64,000 nucleotides of DNA from Azolla caroliniana. Its lineage: Eukaryota; Polypodiophyta. Location of the stretch: NCBI GenBank assembly GCA_043228905.1, contig JBHGNT010000002.1, positions 3,596,001 to 3,660,000 on the forward strand, given 5' to 3'. The notes below the pieces were generated by a model. That model searched no databases. It worked only from the letters and a program-made list of their open reading frames with translations, and had not been told where the DNA came from. Positions 22,567 through 34,497 of the stretch are shown here, piece by piece; position 1 is the first letter of the stretch; each line of letters opens with the position of its first letter. The position numbers and the translations under genes are program-made.

Positions 22567-23518
22567 GTCCTTTTTCTAATGTTTCTTTTGTTGTGATTTG
22601 TTTTGGATGGTGATCGATTGACATTTGTACAAGCTTGATCCAAAAATGCATCAACACGTTCACATTCACAAGTGGAAGGATTGCGCATTCCACTTGTAGA
22701 TTCCTTTTATAATTGTGCAAATTTACGCTATCTACAGAAACTTGATACACCAATATCACATGTTCAATTGCATGATTAGAATTTGCAAAATTATTAATAT
22801 GTAACAGGTCTCAAAATGGAAAACATGTGGTTTCCAATACAACTTTAAAGTTGATGATCTGTAGATGCGACTATAGTTAAATTCAAGAATAGCACAATGT
22901 CACACTTATTTGACTCAAGTTAAAGTTTCAAAACAAAGTTTCTATATTTGGGAAATGCTTTTGTGAAAAGGTGAGGTGTTCATGTAACCATACTATAAAA
23001 GTGAGTTAGAACTCAAGAGTCTGACTATCACTATAATGGTCTATATAGCGTTTGGTATGTAGGTTTAAGGACATTATGAGAGTGTAGATGCCAGGATTGG
23101 AAGTGAATCACACTATATATTTGTGATTAAGGTCGATGCAATCCAATCCTTAGGTGAATCTTATAGGATTGTGGACCTTATGATAATGTTAGTGAAAAAG
23201 TGAGGATATTAAACAATGGATATTTGTGATTAAAGTTGTGTCAACCACTCTCAATTAGCAATGTTTCTCCAAAATTGAACCAAACACCCACCCATACAAA
23301 CCCATGAATACCCTTGATATTGTCAACATTTATGTTTAATATCATTGAAATCCAAAAGTTCAACCAGCTATTGTGTGCACTTGAATCCAAAATTAGAGAG
23401 AATTGGAAAATTCTAAACCAAAAGTATATGTAAATAATATTAAAATACATGATATAAATAAATCTTCATATTAAAGAGTTTAATTCATAAGTTTACATAG
23501 TATATTGAATACAATGTT
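22567..23518. other. AT-rich non-coding sequence
   Basis: No supported gene. Two stretches near 23110-23250 repeat the phrase ATATTTGTGATTAAGG/AGT, suggesting a small duplication. This is the sequence downstream of the ParB-methyltransferase gene. Confidence 0.5.
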
Positions 23519-26209
23519 TCACATGGCAATCAAGTTATCTACGTCATTATCCTCATCCTCCTTTTGAGAACTCTCATCACAGGTATGTGCATTGATTTCT
23601 TCACCAGTTAGCCAAGCAACAGTAGGGTCTTCTATAAGCTCATTATCAAGTCTGGTCAATTAGCTCCCCAAGTTCACCAACTAAGGGAGGAATAGGCTCA
23701 CGAGAGGCGGGTTGAAACCGTTTGGTATCAGTGATGTGCTTTGCACTGACCTCTTCATCTTGGTTTGGGCATTCCCACAAGAATTTTATCCTCGTATTAA
23801 TAAAGATCACTTGCTCCTCATCCTTCTCCAATGCAATAGTATTTCAGAAGAGGTTCGTGGTGCACGCAGACATAGTACCTATAATCAAAGTGACGGTTAG
23901 CCAACCCTTAAAATGTCTTTTGATTACTTGAGCAACAACAACCCAGTTTGAAGGATACCCGTGCCAGAGAACAAGTCTAAAATCCAATCTCCTTCATTGG
24001 AAAACATTTCGATCAAGCGCATCATAAGTCGTTGAGGTTTTTGGTATGGATTGACAAGTCCCCATTCTGTGGTGGTGACATGTCGCAATTTATGTATAAC
24101 TGCTTGATACACAAGCAAATTTGAACCTCCAACCTCGTTAGAGTGCTGCTTGATCCTTTGTGTCTTTATTTCATCAAAATAACCAACTCTCATGTACTTA
24201 ATTGTGTTTACGAATGAAAAGACGGTTCTCTATTCACGTTGGGTTTTATCCTGTCAATCACAAGTGAGTTATCAACACAATTCAATAGATATAAAGAAAT
24301 AATAAATGTATCATGCAAGCTAATGCCGACTATTATTAGATAATCCTTACCCAGCAAGGTTCTTGATGCCATGGCAATGAGATCTCAACGCTTGAGCCAT
24401 AGAGTACCCTTGGTCCATGCTGTGAAACGCGACAATTCGCCACAAGGATGTGGTGGTCAACTCCACAAAATCTTTCACCATTTTTTCGAACTGTTTGAAC
24501 TGAAATAGTTCATCGTCATATGATGATCTTGTCATACGAAAGCCATAAGGTATATCGGCAATGAGCAATGTGTAGTCTTTCTTTGGCACTTTTTGGATCA
24601 TCTCAGCCACATCCCCACAGAGTACATTGTAGTACAAGTCTCTAGTTATATCCTTCTTGTGACTGAATTTCTTGAAAGTTTCGTCCTCTTCAACATCGTA
24701 CGCCTTCACTAAGCGCCGATCCTTTGCTTTTCTGGCTCTTTCAAGGTGTGCAAGGAAGGGCGTTAGAAAGTCATGTATATCCTTGACTTCTCATGGTTTC
24801 TTGCCACGACAAGGTTTCTAATAGAAGCAAACAAAAAATATCAATCATTAATACCGAAACATATATAATAATAGAAAGCCAAATCAACAAAAAAATACTA
24901 ACCCAATCCTGGAATGCAATAAAATATTCTGATAACGCCTCATACAAAGACGTCAACTGATAATCTTTAGTCACTTGTTCCCATGACATACATCCAAATT
25001 GCTTCATCATAACTTCAGATTGGATCTTCATATATACCTTATGATTGTAAAATCAATCAGAGGCGTTAGAGCTTTGGATATACCGATAACACTTATAGTT
25101 TAATAAATTGATAAGACTTACTTGTTGAACTCTATGACCATCTCTTCTAAGCTTAATTCCTTGGCCATGACCCTTGACAATATGGAAACAAGGAGTTGCT
25201 CATCTTTTGTACCTTGCATTGCTCTCCACAATGACAACTTCATGTCATCAGTTGCTTCTTCAATGGTTAGGTCGATTTTCTTGGTCTTTGTTGATTTCAA
25301 TTCCAGTTGGGAGTCCACTTTAGATTTCTTTTGCCTTTGTCCCTTGACCTCCTTATTCTCCCACATTGTAAATATTTGATCATGGAGATCCCAAACTTCC
25401 CCATCTCTAAATGCTAGTTGAAACAAAGACTCGTATTTGCGCAGGCCTTCTGACTTACATTATCATCCACGACTATGCCAACCTCATGAAGACATTGACG
25501 TCTAAGTCTAGGGTGTAGGTTTGGACCAAATTTCTGTCTGATGTCTGAATATTCATGATGGAAGAATCGTATACGTTTAATGGATGACATTTTTTGCTTA
25601 TAGTCGTTATCATTATTATGGTTCCATGCCAACAATTTTGCCTCTTCTGTTGTCAAGCCCACATAAATTTTACATTCTGCATACTTGAAGAAAAAGGTAG
25701 TAGGATGTTCTCTAGTTGCCTTCGTGCTTCGGCTGAATGTGACCCACCAATAACAAAGTAACTCTATTGGCCATGCTTCCTAACATCAAATTCTTCAACA
25801 GAAGCACATTCATCCAGATAAACTGTTACTATGAATGGCACCACTATGTTGTGAGGATTAATCTTCATTTTCTTCTTCAAATTTTATATGTGCATTTTGT
25901 GCAGCTCCCTTATTTGAAGTGGTCTTCGTCCTATTTTAACATCTATGGGTGGCCTATGGATGTGAGTGATAGGGAGGTTAAACACTTGACCTTTTCGCAC
26001 AAGCTTCTTTTGCATGATATCTCTTCAAATTTTATTTTGTTTAGAAGATAAAACACCATATGCTAGTTCAACTCCTAGTGTAACCCGAGTTTCTTCATCA
26101 TCAGTTGGAGTTGAAGATTCACACTCAGACATTTTAGTGCCCTTCTCTTGGCCGGCCTTGACTGGACAACAACCTTTTTCTATGATGGCGAGGTATCTCT
26201 TAAGGTTAC
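23519..26209 (-). pseudogene. ParB-like domain fused to beta-class DNA N6/N4 methyltransferase, decayed gene
   Basis: Reading down the minus strand: a leader with RYLAIIEKGCC; a ParB/Srx-like domain at about 25998-25716 (VFNLPITHIHRPPIDV, then IVVPFIVTVYLDE, then YFVIGGSHSAEARRQL, the G-G-x-H-x-x-E-A-R motif); a middle region at about 25716-24817; methyltransferase motif IV LLIADIPYGF (DIPY at 24556-24545); then NPYQKPQRLM and motif I DLFSGTG (23977-23957), followed by ALEKDEEQVIFINTRI. Motif IV before I is the beta-class order. Four GT-AG introns of 80-100 nt fit: 25121-25038, 24902-24818, 24350-24251 and 23958-23879. The acidic C-terminus ends with TGA at 23519. Stops at 26025, 25884, 25764 and near 24783, plus frameshifts near 25716, 25455 and 24215, make this copy dead. 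A likely 5' continuation lies at 27449-27467 beyond the LTR. Confidence 0.7.
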
Positions 26210-27448
26210 TGTTAGGATATGTCCCTCCTATGGGAGGAGCCGACTATTCGGTTGAGCAAGAGCCGACAATCGAAGACAAGGAGTAGCCGATTGGTCATGC
26301 TAAGAGCCGATAGTCGAAGACACGGAGAGTCGACTGAGAGAGAGTCGAAGTGGAGAATCAAAGAGAGTCAATAGTAGATGATCCAAGTCGAAGACAAGAC
26401 CGACTGGTCAGGCGGACCGGATGGTCGACGACAAGGCTGATTAGTTAGGCCGACTGGACAGTCGATCGATACATTGTATCGAGTTGGCATATAAAAAGGG
26501 AGACTTTATACACCAACTCGATACAATGGAGTTGGCGTCTAAAATGAAAAACTTTAAACCCCAACTCGATACATTGTATCGAGATAGCGTGGAAACTTTC
26601 CACACTACCTCGATGCTCTGCACCAAGTAAGAGGCTGGTGGTTAATGTTCGTACAGTCTAGGGAGCATGCTCGGATTCAGAATGGTTCGTTTTCTTGCTC
26701 AACATGGTGTTTGTTGACATACAAGGTAAGCTTGAGGATCGTGAGATGGTCGTGAAGGTTGGTTGCATGCTCCATGCATTCGGTGTGCTCCTCAAAATGA
26801 GGAGGCTGAGCTATTTATAGGGAACTTTGACCATGGTTTTGTTGGGAAAACAAGTCCCTACGGATGGGAAGAAGAGAACGAACCGAATCAGATGGAATCA
26901 ATGGGTGATTCGGCCAAGGCCAAAATTGGAAATTGGAAATCGATAATCGAATAATTGATTTAATAGCCGATTCGTGAGACTATATTTGTAAATCGTCTTA
27001 ATGTGCTCCTTGTGGGGCTATATTTGTAAATAGCCTAGAAAGTTGTATTAGTATAAATACAACTAGGGAAAACGTTATAAAGTGTGTAGTGAATCATTAG
27101 TGTACTTTATTATAGTTGTATAGTTACTGACAAGGTCATTGCCTCTATAACTGTGTGTGAGAGACAGAGAGAGAGTGAGAGTCAGTGAATGTCTACTCTG
27201 TAACCGTCTGTCTGTCAGATGAAGAAGATCAAAGTTTCTTATTGTACTTCCTCTCGACATAGTGATTAAATAGTTTGAAGTTTGTGAACTCCAAGTGGTT
27301 TTTGGTTTTTTCCACGTAAAAATTCTTGTGCCTCCGTATTTTTTTCGTTACTGTTCTTCGTTTTTCTGTCTGAGCATTGTCTTACTCGCTTTCTCTGAAC
27401 CCGAATACGTAGATGAGAAACCGGTTGTGGTCGGTTATGATCCTAACA
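26210..27448 (+). repeat. Solo LTR, copia-like (family D')
   Basis: 1,239 bp from TGTTAGGATATGTCC to CCTAACA. The first ~35 bases (to GGGAGGAGCCGAC) match the start of the LTR at 47662-48269, and both LTRs are rich in CCGACTGGTC-type words. Palindromes TCGATACATTGTATCGA recur at about 26465 and 26572. TATA-like AGTATAAATACAAC at about 27049. No internal region is attached. Flanks GGTTAC and GGTTTA match partly, consistent with an old insertion into the 5' part of the methyltransferase gene. Confidence 0.65.
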
Positions 27449-28174
27449 GGTTTAGGTGACTTAACTGTAGTTAATAAGCGGTGAGGTATAGTTAGTTAGT
27501 TAGTTACACTTCTTAAGTGAAATAAAGGCAAGGTACTCAGAGTTAGTTATGTACTTGTAAGATTTAATATATGTACTTACAAGTGCACGTTAGTTAGGTA
27601 CTAGTAGTGTTCAATATATGTACTTACAAGTGCAAGTTAGTTAGGTACTAGTAATGTTTAAAAATAATTAATGTATACCTTTATATTTATATATAATATT
27701 TACTATTTGTGTGAAAAATTAGGTAATTAAGCAAGGGTTAATTAGTACCTAATTATGTGATTAAGTTAACCAGCTGAAGGTTATGTGATATGTGTGTGTA
27801 TGTGTGTGAGAGGAAGAGAGAGAGGAAGATATACTTATGAAAAATAATGTAAATGGGGGATGATTAACAAGAGTGTAGCTAAAGACCTTTCCTCTATATT
27901 AATTAACATCATCAAATACAAAAATACCCACAATGAGGTATATATACATCTCATGTGCAAAGGTGCACATGTGTGAGTGGAATATAGGTATAAAGGTGTA
28001 AGTCCTATATTAAATGAACATGGGAGTGGAGGATCTACAATGTATCCCACTCAAGTACAAAATCCTATTTAAGGCTTTAAGGTCAACACACCAACTAGAT
28101 TTTACCTAGGTAACTACTAAGTTACCTGTGTTGACTAACTAACGAAATCTAGTTGAGTTTGATACCTCAACAAT
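27449..28174. other. Non-coding, with a short tandem repeat
   Basis: About 2.4 copies of a ~47-bp unit at 27548-27660 (TTAGTTAGGTACTAGTA ... ATATATGTACTTACAAGTGC). GT/GA-rich tract near 27790-27830. Inverted words CAACTAGATTT / AAATCTAGTTG at about 28092-28155. On the minus strand a CTACAG acceptor-like site at about 27467 may begin an exon of the methyltransferase gene. Confidence 0.5.
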
Positions 28175-28612
28175 TTGATATACATGATTTATAATATAAG
28201 GAAGCTTATGAACATTTACACAAATATATTTGTTCTAAGCTCTATTTTGAACAAGAGAGAAACATATAGAGAGACTTTTGGGATTGTAGGTATGGGTCAA
28301 AACTCATTATTTTCCATATACGAGTATTCTTTATCAAAAGGGTCACCTTTCTTAGTGGAGGAATATTTTGCGGACCTAACTTCTCCTCTAACTCCAAGGA
28401 ATATCGAGCCATCTCAAGAGTTCTCTATCGAAGAGTATGACTACAATGATGATACAGACTGTGAAGGAAAGACCAATCAAATGTCCAAAGAGATTGAGGG
28501 TCAGGCACACAACAACATTCTTGTCTCCAATGTGGGTACAATTGTTTATGGGCAAGATAACAAATCATCAAGCCCTATGAAAATTGGGGGAATTCCACAT
28601 AGAATACAATGA
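28175..28612 (+). CDS. Hypothetical ORF cut by Gypsy-2
   Basis: 145 codons; I do not recognise the protein. Internal Met at MGQNSLFSIYEY may be the real start. The middle is acidic (EFSIEEYDYNDDTD). After the stop, another frame to 28747 reads SCCAHGCMSMLGKDKFRELR, a Cys-rich motif followed by L-R-x-x-Y like the N-terminal region of some transposon-encoded proteins. The Gypsy-2 insertion ends this frame at 28748. Probably a decayed exon of a transposon gene; low certainty. Confidence 0.3.
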   Translation: MIYMIYNIRKLMNIYTNIFVLSSILNKRETYRETFGIVGMGQNSLFSIYEYSLSKGSPFLVEEYFADLTSPLTPRNIEPSQEFSIEEYDYNDDTDCEGKTNQMSKEIEGQAHNNILVSNVGTIVYGQDNKSSSPMKIGGIPHRIQ

Positions 28613-28747
28613 ACGAGGTTAGTGACATCAGATAAGCAACTCAAATTAGATGTCAACAAATCATGTTGTGCTCATGGTTGCATGTCCATGCTTGGAAAAG
28701 ATAAGTTCCGTGAATTAAGGCGTTACTATCTGACTTTTAACACACAC

Positions 28748-29182
28748 TGTTACCGACCGGCAAAGGAGTCCAGAGTGGGAAACGGAGAGTTATTTAAGTA
28801 ATAGGAATGTGGTTGTAATTAAGCTATGAGTGTGGATGGACGGACCGGAATAGGTATGCCGTTCCGGATTCGGACCGATCCCGAACAGGTGCGGATGGCA
28901 CCGTTTTGTAATACAGATCGGAAACCTATTTAAAGGCCCGGATACAATGTAATCAATAACGGTTAATTAATGAAAGCTTAGCGTTGTTATCTCTCTGTGT
29001 TAATTGCCGTTCTGTCTTAATTGTTATATCTTACGCGTGTGATTATGAAAGACGATCATGCTTAGTAACTTAATTAAGCCGGAGTAAGTGTTGAGTCTAA
29101 TCCGGTTGCCGTAACACCCTTTGGTGAAGTGTCTTCCGTAGACACCCTGTGTTAGGCCATTGTCTGGCCCTAAGAGTTAACA
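28748..29182 (+). repeat. Gypsy-2 5' LTR
   Basis: 435 bp, TGTTACCGACC ... GAGTTAACA. TATA-like CTATTTAAAGG at about 28926-28936. Confidence 0.95.
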
Positions 29183-29189
29183 CAGTTTT

Positions 29190-29205
29190 TGGCGACCACG
29201 ATTCC
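29190..29205 (+). other. Gypsy-2 primer-binding site
   Basis: TGGCGACCACGATTCC, seven bases after the LTR end, identical to Gypsy-1. Confidence 0.6.
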
Positions 29206-29235
29206 TGCTTTTGCAGCGAATGACGGCACGGATGG

Positions 29236-31600
29236 ATGTCTAGATCAACACACGACCTGGTTACAGATCGAACTCGACGCCTTGCCGAAAGGCAAAGGAG
29301 ACGCGAGGCTTTCCAGCAAGCGGCGCAGGAAATTAGAGCGGATCGCTCGTTTTCAATCGTAATCCGGAGAGTAGCGGAGGACTCCCTCTGGTTACAGCAA
29401 ACATCGCACCCGGACGACGGCAGCAGCCTAAGCAGCCTCTGGGAAACCGAATCCCTTCTCCACGCGTTGGCAAACGGAGAAGGCGAAGCAGAAGCCTTTT
29501 CATCATAAGAATCAGACTCCGAAGGGGAATACAGCGTGCACAGGAACTACCGTAGCAACAACGAAACCCCGGGCAGACCAGAGGACAAAGGATCGGATAC
29601 CTTACCGACACCGGAACCAGAAGTGCTAACGCTGGAACCCCCAGAACCAGCAGAGGAAGAGCGACCTCCGAAACCGGAAGTCGAAGAGGAGAGGCCTCCG
29701 TCACCAAAAGAAGAGGAAAGACCACCGACGCCGGAGAAAATTCCGGAACGAGCACCAACACTGCCAGCCCGCGCACCGATACCAGACGACGACATGTCGT
29801 TCCAGTACTCTAAGTATAGAGAAGATCGAGACGCGGAAGCTCATGTGCACGCCTTTGAACAAACATGGGAAGCCAACCATGTGTCACAGCGATTTACCTC
29901 GAATGAAGAAGAACGCTCTAAGATAGCGGAATTTGGCGTCACATTGAAGGGACTGACAGCACGATGGCGCCGGACGCAGGACCCATCGACCATCAACACC
30001 TTTGCAGATTTAAAAGCTAAATTCTTGCATTTTATTCAAAAGGAGGTGGACCAGACCGTAATGGTAGGCTTATTTTATACCATCCGACAGGAGGCAGGGG
30101 AGAGCATTCCCCAATTTGTCATCCGGTTTCAACGGATGCATAGTCAGCTTGCCCGCGCACCCCCGGAGGAGGAATTACGGACTATATTCCTAAACGCGCT
30201 CCGGGAACCCCTACGCACGGTTTGCACGGTAATCGACTTCCGCACAAGTACCATCGACCAGGTCATTGAACGGGTGAGAGAGATGGAAAAGACAAGCTCC
30301 TGGCTCACACTGGGAGCACTCCAACGGGCGTTACCGTCCGATGAAGACCTCCGGTTTCGGCAAGCAATACAGTGCACCAACACTGCCAGCCCGCGCACCG
30401 ATACCAGGCGACGACATGTCGTTCCAGTACTCTAAGTATAGAGAAGATCCAGACGCGGAAGCTCATGTGCACGCCTTTGAACAAACATGGGAAGCCAACC
30501 ATGTGTCACAGCGATTTACCTCGAATGAAGAAGAACGCTCTAAGATAGCGGAATTTGGCGTCACATTGAAGGGACTGACAGCACGATGGCGCCGGACGCA
30601 GGACCCATCGACCATCAACACCTTTGCAGATTTATTTTATTCAAAAGGAGGTGGACCAGACCGTAATGGTAGGCTTATTTTATACCATCCGACAGGAGGC
30701 AGGGGAGAGCATTCCCCAATTTGTCATCCGGTTTCAACGGATGCATAGTCAGCTTGCCCGCGCACCCCCGGAGGAGGAATTACGGACTATATTCCTAAAC
30801 GCGCTCCGGGAACCCCTACGCACGGTTTGCACGGTAATCGACTTCCGCACAAGTACCATCGACCAGGTCATTGAACGGGTGAGAGAGATGGAAAAGACAA
30901 GCTCCTGGCTCACACTGGGAGCACTCCAACGGGCGTTACCGTCCGATGAAGACCTCCGGTTTCGGCAAGCAATACAGTGCACAACCTGCTTGAATTCTGG
31001 ACACTCGACTCTAGAATGCACTATGAGGACGCAATGTGTAATCTGTCAATCCAAGAGCCATACGAAGGATAGGTGCGAGTATAATCTGTTGAACCGGCAA
31101 GCACCACCCGTCCGACAAATTGAGCCACGCAGCAGCCAGGATGAAGAAGAGGAACGCTGGCGGCGAATGGACCACGACCGACCGGCACAGGATGTCCGGT
31201 ATGGCGATCGACGGGAGAATGATGTCCGGTACGGTGATCGGCGGGATAACTATGACCGGCATGATCGGTACCGGGATTACAATAGACGATACGAACATTA
31301 CGACCGGGAGCACTCCCCCGGGTATCGTCAGCAACGGGAGGAATACGGCAGATATAACGGGCAACCCCGTCAAGAGTACCGTAATAAGAAGAGCTATAAC
31401 AAAAAACGACATTTTAAAAAAAGCGGCTACCCCCGGGATCCGGAACCAGGAGCTCCAAGCAGCTAACCGGTACAAAACCCCGCGCGTACCGCAGGACCTG
31501 CCCCGGGTACAACAGACAATGCCGAATCTAGCAATACCCGGAAAGCCTACTGCTACTACTGTTGACAGGAAGGCCATTATAGTAACCAATGCCCGATGAA
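29236..31600 (+). pseudogene. gag: Gypsy-2 gag, duplicated and broken
   Basis: Starts MSRSTHDLVTD as in Gypsy-1. TAA at 29506 replaces a Tyr codon. A duplicated block (29752-30978) repeats the gag domain. Zinc knuckles CTTCLNSGHSTLEC and CVICQSKSHTKDRC follow. TAA at 31464 (CAA in Gypsy-1) and TGA inside the third knuckle near 31560 (CGA in Gypsy-1) end the frame. At the gag end the codon GAA stands where Gypsy-1 has TAA, so gag-pol was one frame in the family. Confidence 0.85.
29752..30978 (+). repeat. Tandem duplication within gag
   Basis: A 622-bp segment (29752-30373) starting GCACCAACACTGCC is repeated from 30374. The second copy lacks 17 bp (after GCAGATTTA). The junction shares GCACC with the flanking sequence, so short homology may have driven the duplication. 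Gypsy-1 has a single copy. Confidence 0.85.
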
Positions 31601-32610
31601 GAGCTATGAAAAACGACCGGCGGTAAACATGGTAGTCCCTGAGGTGGCAGATCTACAGTAGGGGACCACAAGGTCGAAGGGCATGGCCAAGGAATGGGAG
31701 ACTCAGGAGACCATCCGGAAACAAGCAACGGAATGGGTAAGGAAAGCAAACGAGCAGAATGTCACAGACTTACAGCGGCAAAAGGAGAACACCGTAGGGC
31801 TTGCCGATGGTAATCACTCCGAGAACGACACATGGCAGGCGTTGCAAGAATGCCGGATTACGTTGCCACTAGGAAGACTCCTACAACTCGTGCCAAGATT
31901 CACGGAAGGACTGAAAATGGCCATGACGGCAGGAGAACCATCACCGGCACCGGTACTCTTCTCGAATCCGGAGGAGGGACCAACAGTGGTGGACACCAGC
32001 AGTCCGGTAATCACTGCCATTGTAAAAGGGAAAGAACTCCCCGACACAGTTATAGACGGAGGCTCTGGGGTGAATGTAATAAGCCTCCGGATGTGTGATG
32101 CCCTAGGAATCCACGAGTGGGAGCCGTGTCCGTTCTGGTTGCGGATGGCCGATACAAGCTCAGTGCGGCCGACAGGATTAATACGGAAATTAGAAGTCAC
32201 CGTTGGTGGGCATACATTTCACATCTCGGCAGTAGTGCTACAATTACAGGCACAAGGCGCATACCCGCTATTACTGGGGCGGCCATGGTTGAAAACGACA
32301 CATATCAAACAGAATTGGAGGAAAAATATAATCACCTTCCCGCGAGGAAAAGCCAAGGTACGGGTACCAACACAGCCAACGACGAGCACTGGCAAGGAAT
32401 GTACACCGTTGTATGCGGAATGCGTCAACATGCTAGAAGGGTTAGCTGACGAAGAAGAAGCTCAGTACCTGCAGGAAAACCCGAGATCATACCCCTCTTT
32501 GAAATTGACATTGCCGAAGCAGTAGCACCATACTTACCGCAACCGGAAGAGGCTGAAGCAGAACCGGATAAAGACGCAATTCGGGAGTTACGGCAAGCGC
32601 AGGAAGCGTT
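31601..32610 (+). pseudogene. Gypsy-2 protease region
   Basis: Continues from gag. Contains VIDGGSGVNVIS, the same D-G-G protease motif as Gypsy-1, and YPLLLGRPWL. TAG near 31659 replaces the Gln codon CAG. A frameshift at about 32490 (NPRSYPSL against NPKIIPLF) ends the frame. The region stops at the reverse transcriptase deletion. Confidence 0.8.
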
Positions 32611-32616
32611 AGTACA
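32610..32616 (+). other. Junction of the reverse transcriptase deletion
   Basis: GAAGCGTT (codons for Q-E-A-L) joins directly to AGTACAACCTCCGG (V-Q-P-P). In Gypsy-1 these sites are separated by about 1,098 bp (10221-11318), exactly the whole reverse transcriptase. 1,098 is a multiple of three. Confidence 0.8.
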
Positions 32617-34497
32617 ACCTCCGGATTGGAGTAAAGAATTTCACGTGTTCGTAGACGCCTCCGACATCGCAATCGGAAGCGTACTTATGCAGCTTACGGA
32701 GCCAAAATGGTACCGGCCAGTATACTATGCCAGCCGAAAGCTATCCCAAGCAGAACGAAACTACTCTACCACGGAACAGGAAGCCCTAGGGATGATCTAT
32801 AGTGTGACAAAGTTTCGGCATTATTTATTGGGAAGGAAGTTTTCCTTCCATGTAGATCATTCGGCACTCCTTTACCTGGTGTCCAAAGCGTCACTCACCG
32901 GCAAATTGGCCCGGTGGACCTTACTGTTACAGGAGTTCGAGTTTGAAATATTCCACCGACCCGGTATACAGCATGCCGTGGCGGATTACTTAAGCCAATT
33001 AGAGTCCGGAGAGACGGGAGACGGAGTACCAGATGAGTTTCCGGATGCAAAGCTGTTTCGAGTCACTACGGAGACGGCAGTAGATGAGACGGTGGCACAG
33101 GAAGACAAATGGCTCACAAATATGCACCAGTTGCTGAGCACAGGACTGCCTCAGGAAGAGATGAACCGGGACGAACGGAAACACCTGGCGGTGCAAAGCT
33201 GACATTTCTGCTTACTGCAAGACACACTGTACCACAAGGGCGCGGACGGCATATGGAGACGGGCGGTGCGCAGCGATGAAAAGGAACTGATACTGAGGGA
33301 AGCCCACTGCGGAGTTGCCGGAGGTCACTATGCCGGAGATGCGACGGCCAGGAAAATATGGCAAAGTGGCCTATGGTGGCCAACGACATTAAGAGATGCG
33401 GTACAATATGCAAAAGAATGTGACCTATGCCAGAGAATGGGCCAGCCAACGGAGCAGGCTCGTATGCCACACCAGCCGGTACTACCACTCGAGCCATTCC
33501 AGAAGTGGGGGCTGGACTTTGTGGGACTGTTCAAGCCACCGGCAATGAGAATGGGTAATCGATACGTCATCGTCGCGACGGATTACTGCACGAATTGGGT
33601 GGAGGCCAAAGCATTAAGGGACAACACCGTTGCGTCAACGGCGAAGTTTCTATATGAGTACATCTGGTGCCATTACGGATGCCCAATTGAATTAATAAGC
33701 GACCAAGGGGGGCACTTTCTCGGCCAAGTAGTGGAAAGCCTTACGACATTCTATGCCGTTGTCCACAAACGGAGCACACCTTACTATCCACAAGCGAACG
33801 TTTAGCGGAATCAATGAACAAGACGCTCCAGAATATCCTCCGGAAGATCGTCAACGAAAACCGAACGGATTGGGATACAAAGCTACATAGCGCGCTTTGG
33901 GCATACCGGACGGCATACAAGACGAGCATCCGAACAACACCGTTCCGGTTAGCGTTCGGACTAGAGGAAGTAATGCCGGTGGAATTCCAAGTACCCAGCT
34001 TACGGATCCAGCTACGGGAATGGCTGAATGAGAAGGAGTCGGAGGCAATACGGTTGACAACGCTGTGTGAACTCAAGGAACAACGACTGGCCAGCATCCT
34101 GCACTTAGAATTGGAGCAATGGCGACGGAAAGCATTTGTCGACCGGCATAGGAAAGGGAACGAAAAAATGTTCGCAATCGGCAAACCGGTGTTAGTATTT
34201 CAGACCCGGATGGGCAAGATGCCAGGTAAACTACGGTTTAGATGGACCGGACCGTATTGGCTAACACGGGAGTATAATGGGTCCTACCAGTTAGGGACAC
34301 TTGCCGGCGAAGTGCTAGGCAAATGGGTCAACGGATTCCGGTTGAAGCCATATAGAGGACCGATACCTAAGAACCCATTTGAGCAGAGGACTGACACCAG
34401 TGAGGGAAACGGCAACCACCAAGACAGCAGAGAAGGCGAGCCGGTAACTGGGGAAAATGAGGCCGATAAGGGTCCGAGAGGACTAACGGACAAGTAA
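32617..34497 (+). pseudogene. Gypsy-2 RNase H and integrase
   Basis: RNase H: VFVDASDIAIG and FHVDHSALLYLV. TGA at 33200-33202 after HLAVQS lies at the same site as TGA 9629 in Gypsy-1. Integrase: CDLCQRMGQ, ATDYCTNWVEA, LISDQGGHF. One G is missing after PQAN (about 33799), which shifts the frame at the catalytic Glu (LAES in Gypsy-1). The C-terminal part stays open to 34497 (RWTGPYWLTREYNGSY, then DK and TAA). Confidence 0.85.
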
